Shown here one piece after another: positions 45,347 through 64,000 of a stretch of 64,000 bases of DNA. The stretch lies in assembly GCF_026151205.1 (NCBI RefSeq), contig NC_087072.1, forward strand, positions 22,585,603 through 22,649,602, in the 5' to 3' direction. The translations under genes and the position numbers were made by a program. Each line of letters starts with the position of its first letter. Within the stretch, counting starts at the first letter, position 1. The notes beneath the pieces were generated by a model. That model ran no database searches. It worked only from the letters and a program-made list of their open reading frames with translations, and had not been told where the DNA came from. The DNA comes from Bolinopsis microptera. Taxonomy: Eukaryota; Ctenophora; Tentaculata; Lobata; Bolinopsidae.

Positions 45347-48300
45347 ATGGATGACGGAGTTTCAAACATGACCCTTCCCAACATCCTCATTCCCTCTGAC
45401 CGTAAGCAATGCGTCTTCTGTCATAAAATTTTGTACTTTCACCAATTCATTCTACGTTGCAACAACTGTAAGGACATATATCATGGATCTTGTTTAAAGC
45501 TAGACAATAATACCATATTTATACTTCAGCAATTTGTATGGTATTGTAAAATATGCTATGACGATTATATTGAGTATTATAAGTGTGTGACATGTTTAAC
45601 AAATATTGATATATTTAATGAAAAGATTGCACAGTGTAAACAATGTTTCAAAATGTTGCACAAGAACTGTGTTAAGTCTAATATTTGTTCGTCATGTATG
45701 CCCTTACCCTTACTTGACTTAAACACTGCTACTACCAGTACTGTTGAATATATTGAAACTGATTTTTATTCCGAACAACCGTTCTTTGCTCCTTTTGAAT
45801 ATTATTACAATGAAATGATAGATTTCATCCCGGATGTTGAAACTCTTAGCGAGAATTTACAAGATTGCAGCCAGATACTGCGTCAGTGCGTCTATTATAA
45901 GTTAGATGATTTTGAAGAAAAAATGAACGACAATGGATTATCGTTATTAAGTTTGAATATTGATGGATTCAGATCAAATTTTGACTGCTTTTTAGTGCAC
46001 CATGGACGTTTCAAAGCTGATGGATATTTCCTTTGTGAAACTAATGTAACAGAACATGAGTCACAACCATTTTACATACCGGGTTATAATAAATTTGTAC
46101 TTAATCGATTATTGAAGGAGGATGGAAAGCTTAAACACAAAGGTTCTGGTTTGGTAACGTTTTTGCGTGACAAATTTAATAATATTAATCAAAAATTTGA
46201 GCTTTGTTATTCTACCGTTGATTTTGAATCACTTTGTGTTGAAATAACAGTTAAATCTGAAAAGTTACTAGTTGTTAATTGTTATAGATCACCAAGTGGA
46301 AACTTTGATTCATTTATCGATATGTTTGGCAGTATCTTAAGTAAATTGAACACATTTAAGGGACACAAAAGCTATATTCTTGGTGACTTTAATGTAAATC
46401 TATATAACTCCAATTCTAGTGTTGTTAGGAGATATTTAGACTGCATGTTTAGCAATAACTTTTTACCAATTATCTCACGTGCTACTCATTTTGGAGGCTT
46501 AAATGGCACATGTATTGATCATATACTTACTAACAATATATCTAACATAATTTGTAACGGCCTTATACGATGTAATATAAGTCGTCACCTTCCTACATTC
46601 GTAGTTTTGGACTATAATTTTGATCCTAACGAAAAGTGTAGAAATAGAAATAAAGTAAATATTAATGACTTTTTATTACAAGGGTTTTTGAATGATTTTA
46701 AATTATTAAAATTTGATCTTGAAAGTGATTCTGCCGAAAATATGTATTCCTTTTTTGACAGAAATTTTAGAACTCTGTATGATAAGTGGTTTATTAAAAG
46801 TCAGAAGTCTAGTGGTAATAATTCTCTTCTTCGCTCTGATTGGATTTCAATAGGAGTGGCCAAGAGTAGTGACACTAAAAACAAACTCTATGATATTTGG
46901 GTTATGAATAAAACTAGAGTTAATTGGAACAAATATTTTGATTACAAACGAGTGTTTGATGCTATTAGAAGTAAAGAAAAATTTGAGTATTTTGATAAAT
47001 GTTTTAAAGCAAATCAACATGATTTGAAAAAGACTTGGAAACTGATAAACGGTTTACTAGGTAGGAAGAGATCAAACAGATTACTAGTTTTTCCTAATCA
47101 AGATGCAGCGCATAATTTTAATTATTATTTTGTTAATATTGCTAATGATCTTTTACTAAAAACGTATGGTGAAAATGCTAACGCGGATTTAACAGATTTT
47201 AATAAATATATGCCTGAGAGGAACATAAGCGAGCTATCGGATATTAATTTTTCAAGTGAAGAAATAAATAATATTATAAGTAAGCTTAATAATAGCAAGG
47301 GTACGTATTATTCTCCTAGGGTCCTCAAACTTTTAGCTACCACTTTAAGTCCTTTACTGGCTGATATTTTTAATAAATGTGCAAATGAAGGTTATTTTCC
47401 GAAAGAATTAAAAGCAGCAAAAATAATTCCTTTGTATAAGAATAAAGGATCTATTTCTGATATAAGCAATTATCGTCCTATTTCAATGTTACCTGTTTTT
47501 GCTAAGATTTTCGAGAAGTTAATACATAAAAACGTATATGATTTCTTTAATAAGCACAATCTTTTCTGTGATAATCAGTTTGGTTTCCGCAGTAAGCACT
47601 CAACCTTTCATGCACTTGTTTCAGCAGTAGAAAATCTTCATGATGCTATCGATAATAAGAATTTTACATTAGGTATATTTATAGATTTTTCCAAAGCTTT
47701 CGATACAGTGCGGCATAATATCTTGTTAGAAAAGCTGGAGAACTATGGTATTCGAGGAAATGTCATTAAATTATTAAACAGTTATTTATCAGATCGGTTT
47801 CAGTATGTTAGCTATGGGGGATTCGAAAGTTGTCTCTTGAAAATAACCTGTGGTATTCCACAGGGGTCAGTGTTAGGCCCCCTGCTCTTCATTATTTTTA
47901 TCAATGATTTGGCAAATATTTGTGAGTTAGCTAAATTTATCCTCTTTGCAGATGATTTAAACCTTTTTCTTCAAAATAAAGACCGAAATTTACTCTACAA
48001 AAATGCTAATGAGGTATTATCAAAGATTCACGACTATTGCTGCTTAAATAGGTTAATCATTAATTTTGAAAAATGCTGTTTTATGGAATTCGGAAGTAGT
48101 AAAGTTCCTAAGAATCAAAAGTTTGTTGGAATACTTAACAACCAGTTTAATCAAGTGAATAAGTGTAAATTTTTGGGAGTCATTATTAATTCTAATTTAA
48201 CGTGGAATGATCATATTACCAATGTAATAACGCAAGTTTCAAAATCTTGCGGATCACTCTACTCCATAAGTTCTATAGTACCAGCCAAAGTGTTAAGACA

Positions 48301-48844
48301 AGTATATATTTCACTTGTTCAACCATATTTAATGTATTGTATACCACTGTGGGGTGCTGTTTTTCACCATCCTTTGCTGCAAAAACTGTTTGTGTTGCAG
48401 AAAAAATGTATTCGTATTGTGAGTAGAAAAACAATAAAGATTGATCACAAGTTTCAACATACGAAACCAATGTTCTTTCGTTTGAAATTATTAACCTTGT
48501 TTAACTTATTTACATACTTTACTGGATGTATTGCAATGAGGCTACTTAAAGAACAAATTCCTGTTGATGTTTATCGCCGGTTTAGCAAGTCAAGTAGATC
48601 ATGCAGACTTCTATATCCTAAATTCTCAATGTCTAAGACCAAGAATAGTAATTTTGTTTTTAATGCATCCAAAATTTTAAATTATCTCCTTGATCATGAT
48701 GTACCGTATCATATTTTGTCAATTTCACTATTTAAAAAGAGATTTAAGAACCATTTGCTTCATATACAAAACCTTGGGCTAAATGGGGATCATGGATGGC
48801 TACCATGTAATCACGATATCTTCTCGAATGTATCAATTTCATAA
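45347..48844 (+). CDS. LINE B ORF2: two PHD-like fingers, APE endonuclease, reverse transcriptase
   Basis: 1165 codons without a stop. Two tandem C4HC3 fingers (C22, C25, C38, C41, H46, C49, C67, C70 and C80, C83, C97, C100, H105, C108, C114, C117). Then an APE domain (SLNIDGFRSNFD, LCETNV, YRSPSGN, LGDFNVNLY, CIDHI, ISRHLPTF) and an RT (IFIDFSKAFDT, IPQGSVLGPLLF, FADD near residue 868). The closing endonuclease motif is SRH rather than SDH. Start ATG 45347 is the first in frame. Long open frame and full motifs suggest a recent insertion. Confidence 0.92.
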   Translation: MDDGVSNMTLPNILIPSDRKQCVFCHKILYFHQFILRCNNCKDIYHGSCLKLDNNTIFILQQFVWYCKICYDDYIEYYKCVTCLTNIDIFNEKIAQCKQCFKMLHKNCVKSNICSSCMPLPLLDLNTATTSTVEYIETDFYSEQPFFAPFEYYYNEMIDFIPDVETLSENLQDCSQILRQCVYYKLDDFEEKMNDNGLSLLSLNIDGFRSNFDCFLVHHGRFKADGYFLCETNVTEHESQPFYIPGYNKFVLNRLLKEDGKLKHKGSGLVTFLRDKFNNINQKFELCYSTVDFESLCVEITVKSEKLLVVNCYRSPSGNFDSFIDMFGSILSKLNTFKGHKSYILGDFNVNLYNSNSSVVRRYLDCMFSNNFLPIISRATHFGGLNGTCIDHILTNNISNIICNGLIRCNISRHLPTFVVLDYNFDPNEKCRNRNKVNINDFLLQGFLNDFKLLKFDLESDSAENMYSFFDRNFRTLYDKWFIKSQKSSGNNSLLRSDWISIGVAKSSDTKNKLYDIWVMNKTRVNWNKYFDYKRVFDAIRSKEKFEYFDKCFKANQHDLKKTWKLINGLLGRKRSNRLLVFPNQDAAHNFNYYFVNIANDLLLKTYGENANADLTDFNKYMPERNISELSDINFSSEEINNIISKLNNSKGTYYSPRVLKLLATTLSPLLADIFNKCANEGYFPKELKAAKIIPLYKNKGSISDISNYRPISMLPVFAKIFEKLIHKNVYDFFNKHNLFCDNQFGFRSKHSTFHALVSAVENLHDAIDNKNFTLGIFIDFSKAFDTVRHNILLEKLENYGIRGNVIKLLNSYLSDRFQYVSYGGFESCLLKITCGIPQGSVLGPLLFIIFINDLANICELAKFILFADDLNLFLQNKDRNLLYKNANEVLSKIHDYCCLNRLIINFEKCCFMEFGSSKVPKNQKFVGILNNQFNQVNKCKFLGVIINSNLTWNDHITNVITQVSKSCGSLYSISSIVPAKVLRQVYISLVQPYLMYCIPLWGAVFHHPLLQKLFVLQKKCIRIVSRKTIKIDHKFQHTKPMFFRLKLLTLFNLFTYFTGCIAMRLLKEQIPVDVYRRFSKSSRSCRLLYPKFSMSKTKNSNFVFNASKILNYLLDHDVPYHILSISLFKKRFKNHLLHIQNLGLNGDHGWLPCNHDIFSNVSIS

Positions 48845-49267
48845 AATAAGTTAATTTCAACTAGGGAAATATAAATTGAAGTTAATGTTTTGGGGACGTT
48901 TGTGTGTTTTTTGTGTGTATTTTATTGTGAGTATTTAAAACAAGATGGGGACTATAATTGTAACGGTTTAAGTGTATACGTCTTTATTAATGTTGCCTCC
49001 GATTTCACTACACTGACAACATTCACTTTTTATTTTTTGTGTTATTTTTTACTTGAGATCTCATATCATAAAATTTTACCATCGCGATACGGGTATTAAT
49101 TTACCTCCCAGCGGTGAGACACCGCTTCCCTCCATCGCCATGTTTGAAGCTCTCCCATCATCTGTTCTACTTCAGAGGGAAGTGATTTATTTTATATTTT
49201 AAAATTGTTATTATTCCAGTATAACAAATACATTTTCTAATCGTGTAAAAAAATCGTGTAATCGTGT

Positions 49268-50070
49268 ACTTAAACCAAGCAAGAGAGAAGGGAGCATCAA
49301 CATGGCTTTCAGCATTACCTCTTAAGGACCTCAACTATGTTCTAAACAAGCAAGAGTTCCAAGACAGCATACGCCTACGCTATGGATGGAAGATCCAAGG
49401 AGTGCCCTCTAAATGTGCTTGCGGACATGCAAACAGTGTCTACCACTCCCTTGATTGTAAATTAGGTGGATACGTTTGCATGCGCCACAATGCCATTAGA
49501 GACACTGCAGCTTTCTTCCTTCAAGAAGCAAAGTGTAAGGATGTAAGGATAGAACCTGCACTCCTACCTGTCCAACCAACTTCATTCTCCAGGAAGACCA
49601 ACACCCAGGATGAAGCCCGTCTGGATGTAGCAGCTGTTGGACTGTATGCCCCATTTGAAAGAACATTCTTCGACATCAGGGTCACTCATCCTAATTGCAA
49701 CTCAAATACATTTAAGCCACTAGATAAAATCTACAGTGCACATGAGAAAGAGAAGAAAGATCTCTATGAGGAAAGGGTACTTCAGTCAGAGAAAGGGTCC
49801 TTTGTCCCACTAGTCTTTACAATATCCGGAGGTATGGGCCCACTCTGCACTGTGTTTGTAGATCGTATTTCTGAAAGGATAGCTGACCACAATAAAGAAG
49901 CTAAGAGCCAGGTCAAAAACCACATCAGAACACGATTCAGGTTTGATCTGCTACGAAGCACACTCATAGCACTCAGGGGAATCAGAGGAAGACAAAAAGC
50001 CCAGCACCTTGGACTGGATGACATATCCTTCAATCTCATTCCTCAGAAGACGAGCTTTGAGGTCTCTTAA
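49268..50070 (+). pseudogene. Retroelement A restriction-like endonuclease, C-terminal part
   Basis: Resumes the same protein after LINE B. AREKGASTWLSALPLKDL leads to a C-x-C-x7-H-x3-C zinc-knuckle-like motif (CACGHANSVYHSLDC), then RHNAIRD and the nuclease core EARLDVAAVGL with FFDIRVTHP, then SGGMGP. The knuckle followed by a nuclease core is the C-terminal layout of R2-group proteins. In those elements the nuclease nicks the target to start reverse transcription. About 265 codons are unbroken to TAA. The frame differs from the RT part only because of the insertion. Confidence 0.75.
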
Positions 50071-50147
50071 GTTTGTTTATATGAATTTTATAGATAATTT
50101 ATTGTAGCTTCTATATTGTGTAAAATTTTACGGACGAAATGATCCCA

Positions 50148-50262
50148 GGGGGGACTCCCAACCCACCGCCTCGGCGGGTAGTTGATACACCTTTCACAAG
50201 CAAAAGCCACTTTGGTCAACTTGCTGTGAGGTGTCTCAGCTACATGGGTTGGGGGTCCCCCC
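50148..50262 (+). repeat. 18-bp inverted repeat in the 3' UTR of retroelement A
   Basis: Arms GGGGGGACTCCCAACCCA and TGGGTTGGGGGTCCCCCC pair at 17 of 18 positions across a 79-base loop, just before the T-run and poly(A). It may be the structure the reverse transcriptase recognises. Confidence 0.8.
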
Positions 50263-50318
50263 TTTTTTTTTCTTAAAAAAAAAAAAAACAAAGGCAACTT
50301 TAACTGTGATCAGCTATG

Positions 50319-50467
50319 CAGGAGGTGACCGGGACATGATTTCAGGCCTGACCGGGACCGGGATGAAAAATGTGACTTGACCGGGACCGGGACCGGGACC
50401 GGGATAGCTCAAAATTGCCAATCCCGGTACCGGGATTCCCGGAACCGGGAATCCCGGTCACCTCATG
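50319..50467. mobile_element. 149-bp hAT-type MITE rich in CCGGGA
   Basis: Ends CAGGAGGTGACCGGGA and, inverted, CATGAGGTGACCGGGA. Perfect 8-bp duplication CAGCTATG (50311-50318, 50468-50475). Interior of ACCGGG tandem units. It resembles the ends of the element at 18361-19908. Confidence 0.85.
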
Positions 50468-50475
50468 CAGCTATG

Positions 50476-52205
50476 CTTGTTAAATAAGCTCCATTTTTAA
50501 TAGTTTCAACAACATTTAATCTTGTGTGAGTTTTTGAATTTTAATTGATACTAATTATTATAGTTACTGGTGGACTGCTCTTGCAGGGCTTCTCTGCAGG
50601 AACGGTTGTACAGTGAACAGGAGAAGATTCTGTGGCAGTCGGTGTCTAATACTCTGCAGTTTCGACATTGAGGGTTGTTTTCCCTTGTTTTCCTGACCAC
50701 TCTAGCTTTAAACTCTGTAAATGTAAAGACTTAATTCACAGTTCGCTGAACCCAGCTGTCCATGTTAGAAACTAAAATATCTCGTCAGCATGGTATTATT
50801 ATTGGTGGGCCTTTGCCTCCTCCAGCTGCAAGAGGTGCCCTTGCACAAATGGGTCACCTGTCAGTGCTTTTATCGTTCATTTTGCAACGTTCATTTTAAA
50901 GGATATCTCAAGAGGTGGAATCACAAGCACAACAGATATTAGAGGACTGCAGCATATAAGAGCTTTATGAGAACCACTTGCATTTTTCTATAAAGCATTC
51001 TGAGTGAGCTTGCATCTAGACCCCTGAGCTGTGGTAGGTGGAGTTTTGAGTGATCCTGTAATAAGCAAACCAGTATTGTTTAAGTTTGAAAATAGCATGA
51101 CCCTTGAAGTTAAGCTTATTATTGATGCTGAACCCAAGAAAAAATGATTGAGATGTATATGTTATGGTTTTACTGCCAATAAAGAATGGTCCAAACCATT
51201 TGCATGAGTATCAGCATCCTAGGTTATTGTTAAACCTCGACCGTACTATGGGGGATAACAGAAATATATTGATTATCTGGAAAATCTTACTGAACTTGAA
51301 AATCAAGGTCTTTTACCCGTACACACTGTCAAATTTGCCTAAGTGCTAAAATCGGTACATAGCAGGAAAGTTAGACCTTTTAAATGCCAGATTTTCATCA
51401 TTGTAATCCTACAATTTATAGATATCAGCTGCTCATTCTGATACATTTTAGCGAATTTTGAAATGCACAAAATAATAATTTTAACAATATTTTACATTTA
51501 ATGTAAAATATGGTATTACTTTGTAAAATTTACAAAGTAATATCATAAAGTGGGTATTGGGTAAAGTAAACGTTGTATGGTTTCTGTGTAGAAAACCTAC
51601 AGTTATTTCTAATAGGATATATCCTGTAACACACAAGCAGCTTCGCACAAGTTAAATTCTTCTATTGTTTTGTATATTATTCATTCATATGAATTGTGAT
51701 ACAAACTATTTTCATTACATTGTGTATCACTTCTTGTCCTCCATCTAATGCTTCCAAGAAGTCTGCTTGGGCTTCTGCTACACACAATCTGACATTTTTT
51801 CATGATACATGATACTATACTATACTAGTTAGTTACTATTTTCTTACAATGAAATACATGAAGAATGTTTCCATATTGCACAAAAAACATTAGCCTGAGA
51901 AAAGAACCAGGAATATGCAATCTTACTGTGCAGAATATGATTATTGTAGTCCATGGTGTAATTACAACTGAGTACTTTGAGTTGATAACAGTTTGTGGGT
52001 TATGGCTGAAATTATTGTGCTTAATGATGATTTGCACCATTATATTCTCGTCTCCAAAACACCATATAAGTATAAATGTTCATGTTGTTATCTGTGCTTA
52101 ATTGTTTTTTTGCATCATGTGTCCCTGATCATTCCTTACAACATAATGAACTGTTTAAATGTAAGAGTTAAAAGTTTAAAATTGCAATGATATATATTTT
52201 ATCAG
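50476..52205. other. Upstream of the FERM exons, unassigned
   Basis: One exon-like frame follows a TTATAG acceptor at about 50572 (LLVDCSCRASLQERLYSEQE, ending in TGA); I do not recognise it. No exon matching the N-terminus of FAK was found, so the gene start is missing or not visible. Confidence 0.4.
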
Positions 52206-60488
<8,283 letters not shown>

Positions 60489-63400
60489 GTAAGGCTTTTG
60501 TTTGACAACGCTGTGTTTTGTTAGGTCATCCGTCTGCAAATCGTAAGTAACAACGTATGATGTTGTGCGAAAGTGTGCCCTAAAGGGTCTTCTGATTTTG
60601 TCAAATTTCGCGCACGAAGTGTGATTACGCGCAAATTTAGAATAGACAAACTGGATCTTGTTTATATATATTTCGTATGAGTCGGATAGAATATACGGCT
60701 TCTTTTGCTTGGACCATATCGAATTATCTTGCGGCTTTATATCAAAGTCTTCATGGCGTATTGACAGTTTCATTCACTGATAGTCCATTTTTCTCGGTTT
60801 TCACCCTGTTTGGGCGAGTCAAAGCGGTTTTTCTTTCAACGGGACAACTAACGACAAAATAGCAGAATCTATCTGCAAAAAGTGTCGTCACGTGTTTCAC
60901 AAACGTGCACCAACTCCCGGCGATAAACAACGCCTCTGAACATGATCCAATTCCTTATCTGAGATCACTAACAGATCCGTCTGACTTCCCTTGACCTTAT
61001 CACCGTTGTTCCCGCATACCTCCTCGACAACAGCCGCTCTAGAACATTCCCCCTATCTATTGAGTACTGCTATTCCATGATATAATAATATTGACAAGAG
61101 TACGTTAACCGCACCATCCAATTCCAATTAGCGGCTGCCTGATGTTAACTTATCATTATTACTATTACCAGTTCTGTCATGTCAACTAGCTGCATTTCGT
61201 AAAGTGCTGTTGTCTGTACACATTTGTCTGTCTCTTGTACGTCTGCAGTATGGCTAGACTGTAGAATCATAGATAGTTTTATCGTCTCTACTTGCCAGTT
61301 GATTTATCTTAGTTGGTTATGCTTGTACGTGACCCTTGCAGTTTTAAGAATTTACCACGATCCTCCGCTTTATCAGCAGTCAATGACTAGACAGGACTAT
61401 TGCAATGAAATACAATCAATTTCTGGACTTAAATACTGGCTCGTAGGTGATCATTACGCCTCATGATATGATCATATCACCATTTAGTGGTCCTTATCAT
61501 TATTGTTATCTTGTTAATGTGTTTGGTAAAGGCTTGCAGATAGAAGCTATAATGTAGATTTCGGTATATCGGTCGTCGAAATGGATTGATCGTAAAATTA
61601 ACTTAAAAACCTTGGGCATGGTTCAATTCGTCATCTGCAACATTTATGCTTAAGAAGACGGAAGGTTGGGAGCCGGTATCTTAGATACCGGGTATCTATT
61701 TAACCAACGATTTTTTGATACATTGAAGTAACATTAATAAGTAAATATTTAGGGTTTACAGATTGCAAAATGTTGGCACTCCACTGAAGCCGGTTGATCT
61801 GTATTTCAAGTAGTGAAGTGGTCTGGCAGGTGTTTCTTTCGGCGAAAACGAATCATAAGTGTGATTTTTAAACAGGGTACTATAATAAACTTTAAAAGCG
61901 TTGCTTTAAAACCCCTTCTATTTGCTGGCAGCTTAGAGTATGTTCTCACTTAGAGTAGCTTAGAGTATGTTCTCACCTTCTACTGGCTAAGATCGTGCTC
62001 CCAGTAACTCCCACGTAAACGTTTAGTTAGCAAAGCAAAACACGGTTTAGACAGTGTATATAAAGGTTAACTGCCTATGACTGTTGACTACAAAGCTTGA
62101 AATACGAAGCAAATGACATAATACAATATAATATAATACAATGCGGAATTGCTAATTTCTGAAAGTCGCTATCCGGGAATCACGAGTGCAAAGTGCGAGT
62201 TACTCAACTAAAGATTTGGTTATTTCTCAGCACTAAGCTCCCAGCCATTAACGAAGCTACAAAGGCGATCAGGATGTCTGAAGTTTGTTTTCTGGCACTC
62301 TGAATCCCCATTGCAACCCAGCTTTTAAACTGTCCTATAGATATCTTGCTAGCTGCTTACTGTGACCAGCTTTTATCCCTTTTTAACTTAGTTAGTATAT
62401 TAGATAATTGATGGTGACACACTTTTTCCGTTCAAATGTTTATCCGGAACATCTACGTTGAAATTGGCGATCACTTCACTCCCACATCCCGTGCGTGATA
62501 ATAAAACTCCTCTAACCCTCTCGAAAGTTACTGACCAGTCATTCACAACAATTTGACATGTCGTATAATGTATAACTGTGCAGTGTTAAAAAACTGAGTG
62601 GATGTTTATTGTTAGTTAGTTACTGGAGTCTGCGGAGTAAGAGAGAGTTTGCTAGCTAGCTCAGAGCAGTCACGTGATCTCCCTCCACTGTATTGTTCCT
62701 CTGCTTTATACACTTTCCTGTACACTCTGCCCGTACTGCTTCAAATGTATAAGTACTCGCCTTTGTTTCCCTCTCTCTTTCTCGTCACAGTTTCCCAAAC
62801 TCTGTGTCGCACTACTAACCCTTCCCATCTGTCGTGCTACAAATTTCCAACCTGCATTGTACTGTTGTGGGGAGAGGCGATAGGTTTAAGGTATTTGGTT
62901 ACTAACTTTAGAACGAGAGAGGGCTCGAGTTTTGTTTAACTTTAACATTTCGCAGCTACTAAAGATAATTACTGTTCTCATTACAGTTCATATTCCCGGG
63001 ATTTAGAGTTCATATTCCCGGTTTATACATTCGGTTCTCGAATAATTAACGTTGGTATCTAGTGCCAAACCGGGGAATTAAGAAAAATACAGTGATTGAG
63101 AAAGAGCGAGATATTTCAGTGAAATGACCTAATTGTCCTCCATTATGCTGCTTATAGTTAAATCACGCTCAGTGCTTAGTCGACTCTGTTCCCCGTATTG
63201 TACTATCTGATTTCTCATCCTGTACAAAGAACGCCCTGCACTGGACGCCGCATTTTGCTGCTCACGAGATACCGCGCCTTCCCGCACGAGATACCGCACT
63301 TTACCGTACTTTACCGCACTTAACTGCAAGACATCCTGGACAGCTCAACTTCAACTTTAGATGTGACAGACAACAGCTGTCCTTTGTCCAGTTGTGTGAT

Positions 63401-64000
63401 GTGCTCTCCTGTGTTGACAAGCCGGTAATTGCTCAGGCCTGCTAAACTGCTCTGCTTAAAGGACAGCACATATTGTAGTGGTGGTGGACAGTCTGCATTA
63501 TTCCAGCTCCCTCCATCTCTGTTGTCCGCCTCTCTGTTGTCCGTGTCTCTGTTGTCCGTGTCTCTGTTGTCCGTGTCTCTGTTGTCCGCCCCTTTATTGT
63601 CCGTCTCTGTATTGTCTGTTTTTGTCCGTCTCTATCCGTCTCTTGTCGTCACTATGTCTCGTGTTCAGCCCTGCATGCCTGATGCCACCTAACTGCTATA
63701 TCATGCGCCCCGTTAAATTTACTACCGCCGGTGGTGGTTTCATGTGGCAGGAAACTGAGGGCAGTCCGAGGAAGGAAATTAAGGAATTGTGGAAATTGGG
63801 AAAATTTATTTTAACTACAATTGAAATCTGACACGAAAGCATTCACTTGTCTAACTCTAAGTAACGGCTTGCTGATGACAATCAGGCTTCTATCAAAGAC
63901 TTTAGTACCCTGGTAAATGATGGTTTGAGCACAGTTCTTAGTGAAGATACTGACAGTCATTCCTGTATCCTAGCACTGGGATTAATATCAAGTCTACTAG
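60489..64000. other. Downstream region, no gene recognised
   Basis: Probably intron of the FAK-like gene. A frame at about 63891-64000 (ASIKDFSTLVNDGLSTVLSE) follows CAATCAG and is open to the window end. It could be an exon of unknown identity. No exon for the rest of the FERM or linker region was found. Confidence 0.35.
63521..63640. repeat. 15-bp tandem repeat
   Basis: Unit TCTCTGTTGTCCGTG with variants, roughly 6-8 copies decaying at the 3' side. Confidence 0.85.

Larger units (their letters stand above)
44210..49263 (+). mobile_element. LINE B: intact two-ORF APE-type non-LTR retrotransposon
   Basis: Starts with six 20-21-bp monomers (44210-44333) and ends with copies of ATCGTGTA (about 49230-49266). 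It carries complete ORF1 and ORF2, 56 bp apart. AACCA adjoins both junctions and may be the remnant of a short target duplication. About 5.05 kb and apparently full length. Confidence 0.8.
42802..50287 (+). mobile_element. Retroelement A: 5'-truncated, restriction-like-endonuclease type, split by LINE B
   Basis: Flanked by a perfect 14-bp direct repeat ACAAAGGCAACTTT (42788-42801, 50288-50301). The 3' end is a run of 14 A. It starts within the reverse-transcriptase coding region, so it is 5'-truncated as expected of target-primed reverse transcription. It encodes RT and a C-terminal PD-(D/E)xK-like nuclease with no APE domain. That is the architecture of the R2/R4/HERO group, although this family is not assigned with certainty. 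Element B (44210-49263) lies inside its coding region. Confidence 0.85.

Overview
This is a window of an animal (metazoan) nuclear genome. It is AT-rich and intron-rich, and most of it is mobile DNA and simple repeats. Nothing in it is bacterial or viral. The host genes (a focal-adhesion-kinase-type FERM domain, two ERp44-type ER thioredoxin proteins, a Shisa/WBP1-like cysteine-rich membrane protein) and the retroelements suggest an invertebrate, perhaps an early-branching one. The sequence alone does not fix the species.

Layout. 1-5.4 kb: an APE-type non-LTR retrotransposon cut by the left window edge. Its ORF1 fuses a coiled coil, an AlkB-type dioxygenase and an SGNH esterase; its ORF2 is PHD-endonuclease-reverse transcriptase. 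7.8-8.1 kb: a TTAA-flanked palindromic MITE. 9.95-13.97 kb: a decayed hAT transposon with a perfect 8-bp target duplication, broken by two MITEs and carrying a 15-copy 44-bp minisatellite. 14.9-23.2 kb: a spliced Shisa/WBP1-like gene (+). 25.3-34.7 kb: ERp44-like gene A (-), whose 8.2-kb intron holds at least three nested DNA elements. Two of these, X and Z, share poly-G ends and 6-bp target duplications. 34.97-36.78 kb: ERp44-like gene B (+), head to head with A. 37.4-42.5 kb: further MITEs, including a 910-bp element with Transib/RSS-like ends. 42.8-50.3 kb: a 5'-truncated retrotransposon with a restriction-like endonuclease, with a 14-bp target duplication and poly(A) tail, split by a second, apparently intact two-ORF retrotransposon. 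52.2-60.5 kb: nine phase-consistent exons of a FAK/PYK2-type FERM domain (+). 60.5-64 kb: no gene recognised.

How the parts relate. The two ERp44 proteins are expected to patrol the early secretory pathway, retaining client proteins through a CRxS-type thioredoxin site and a KDEL tail. They face away from a 231-bp gap that may be a shared promoter. Copy B has lost the histidines thought to bind zinc in mammalian ERp44. The FERM exons should continue into a kinase domain outside the window. The mobile elements are nested in datable order: hAT cut by MITEs; element X, containing a foldback (Y), which is cut by element Z, which carries a TA-MITE; RLE retroelement cut by a LINE.

All exon calls come from reading frames, splice-site dinucleotides, phase agreement and remembered family sequences. 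No database or alignment was run.
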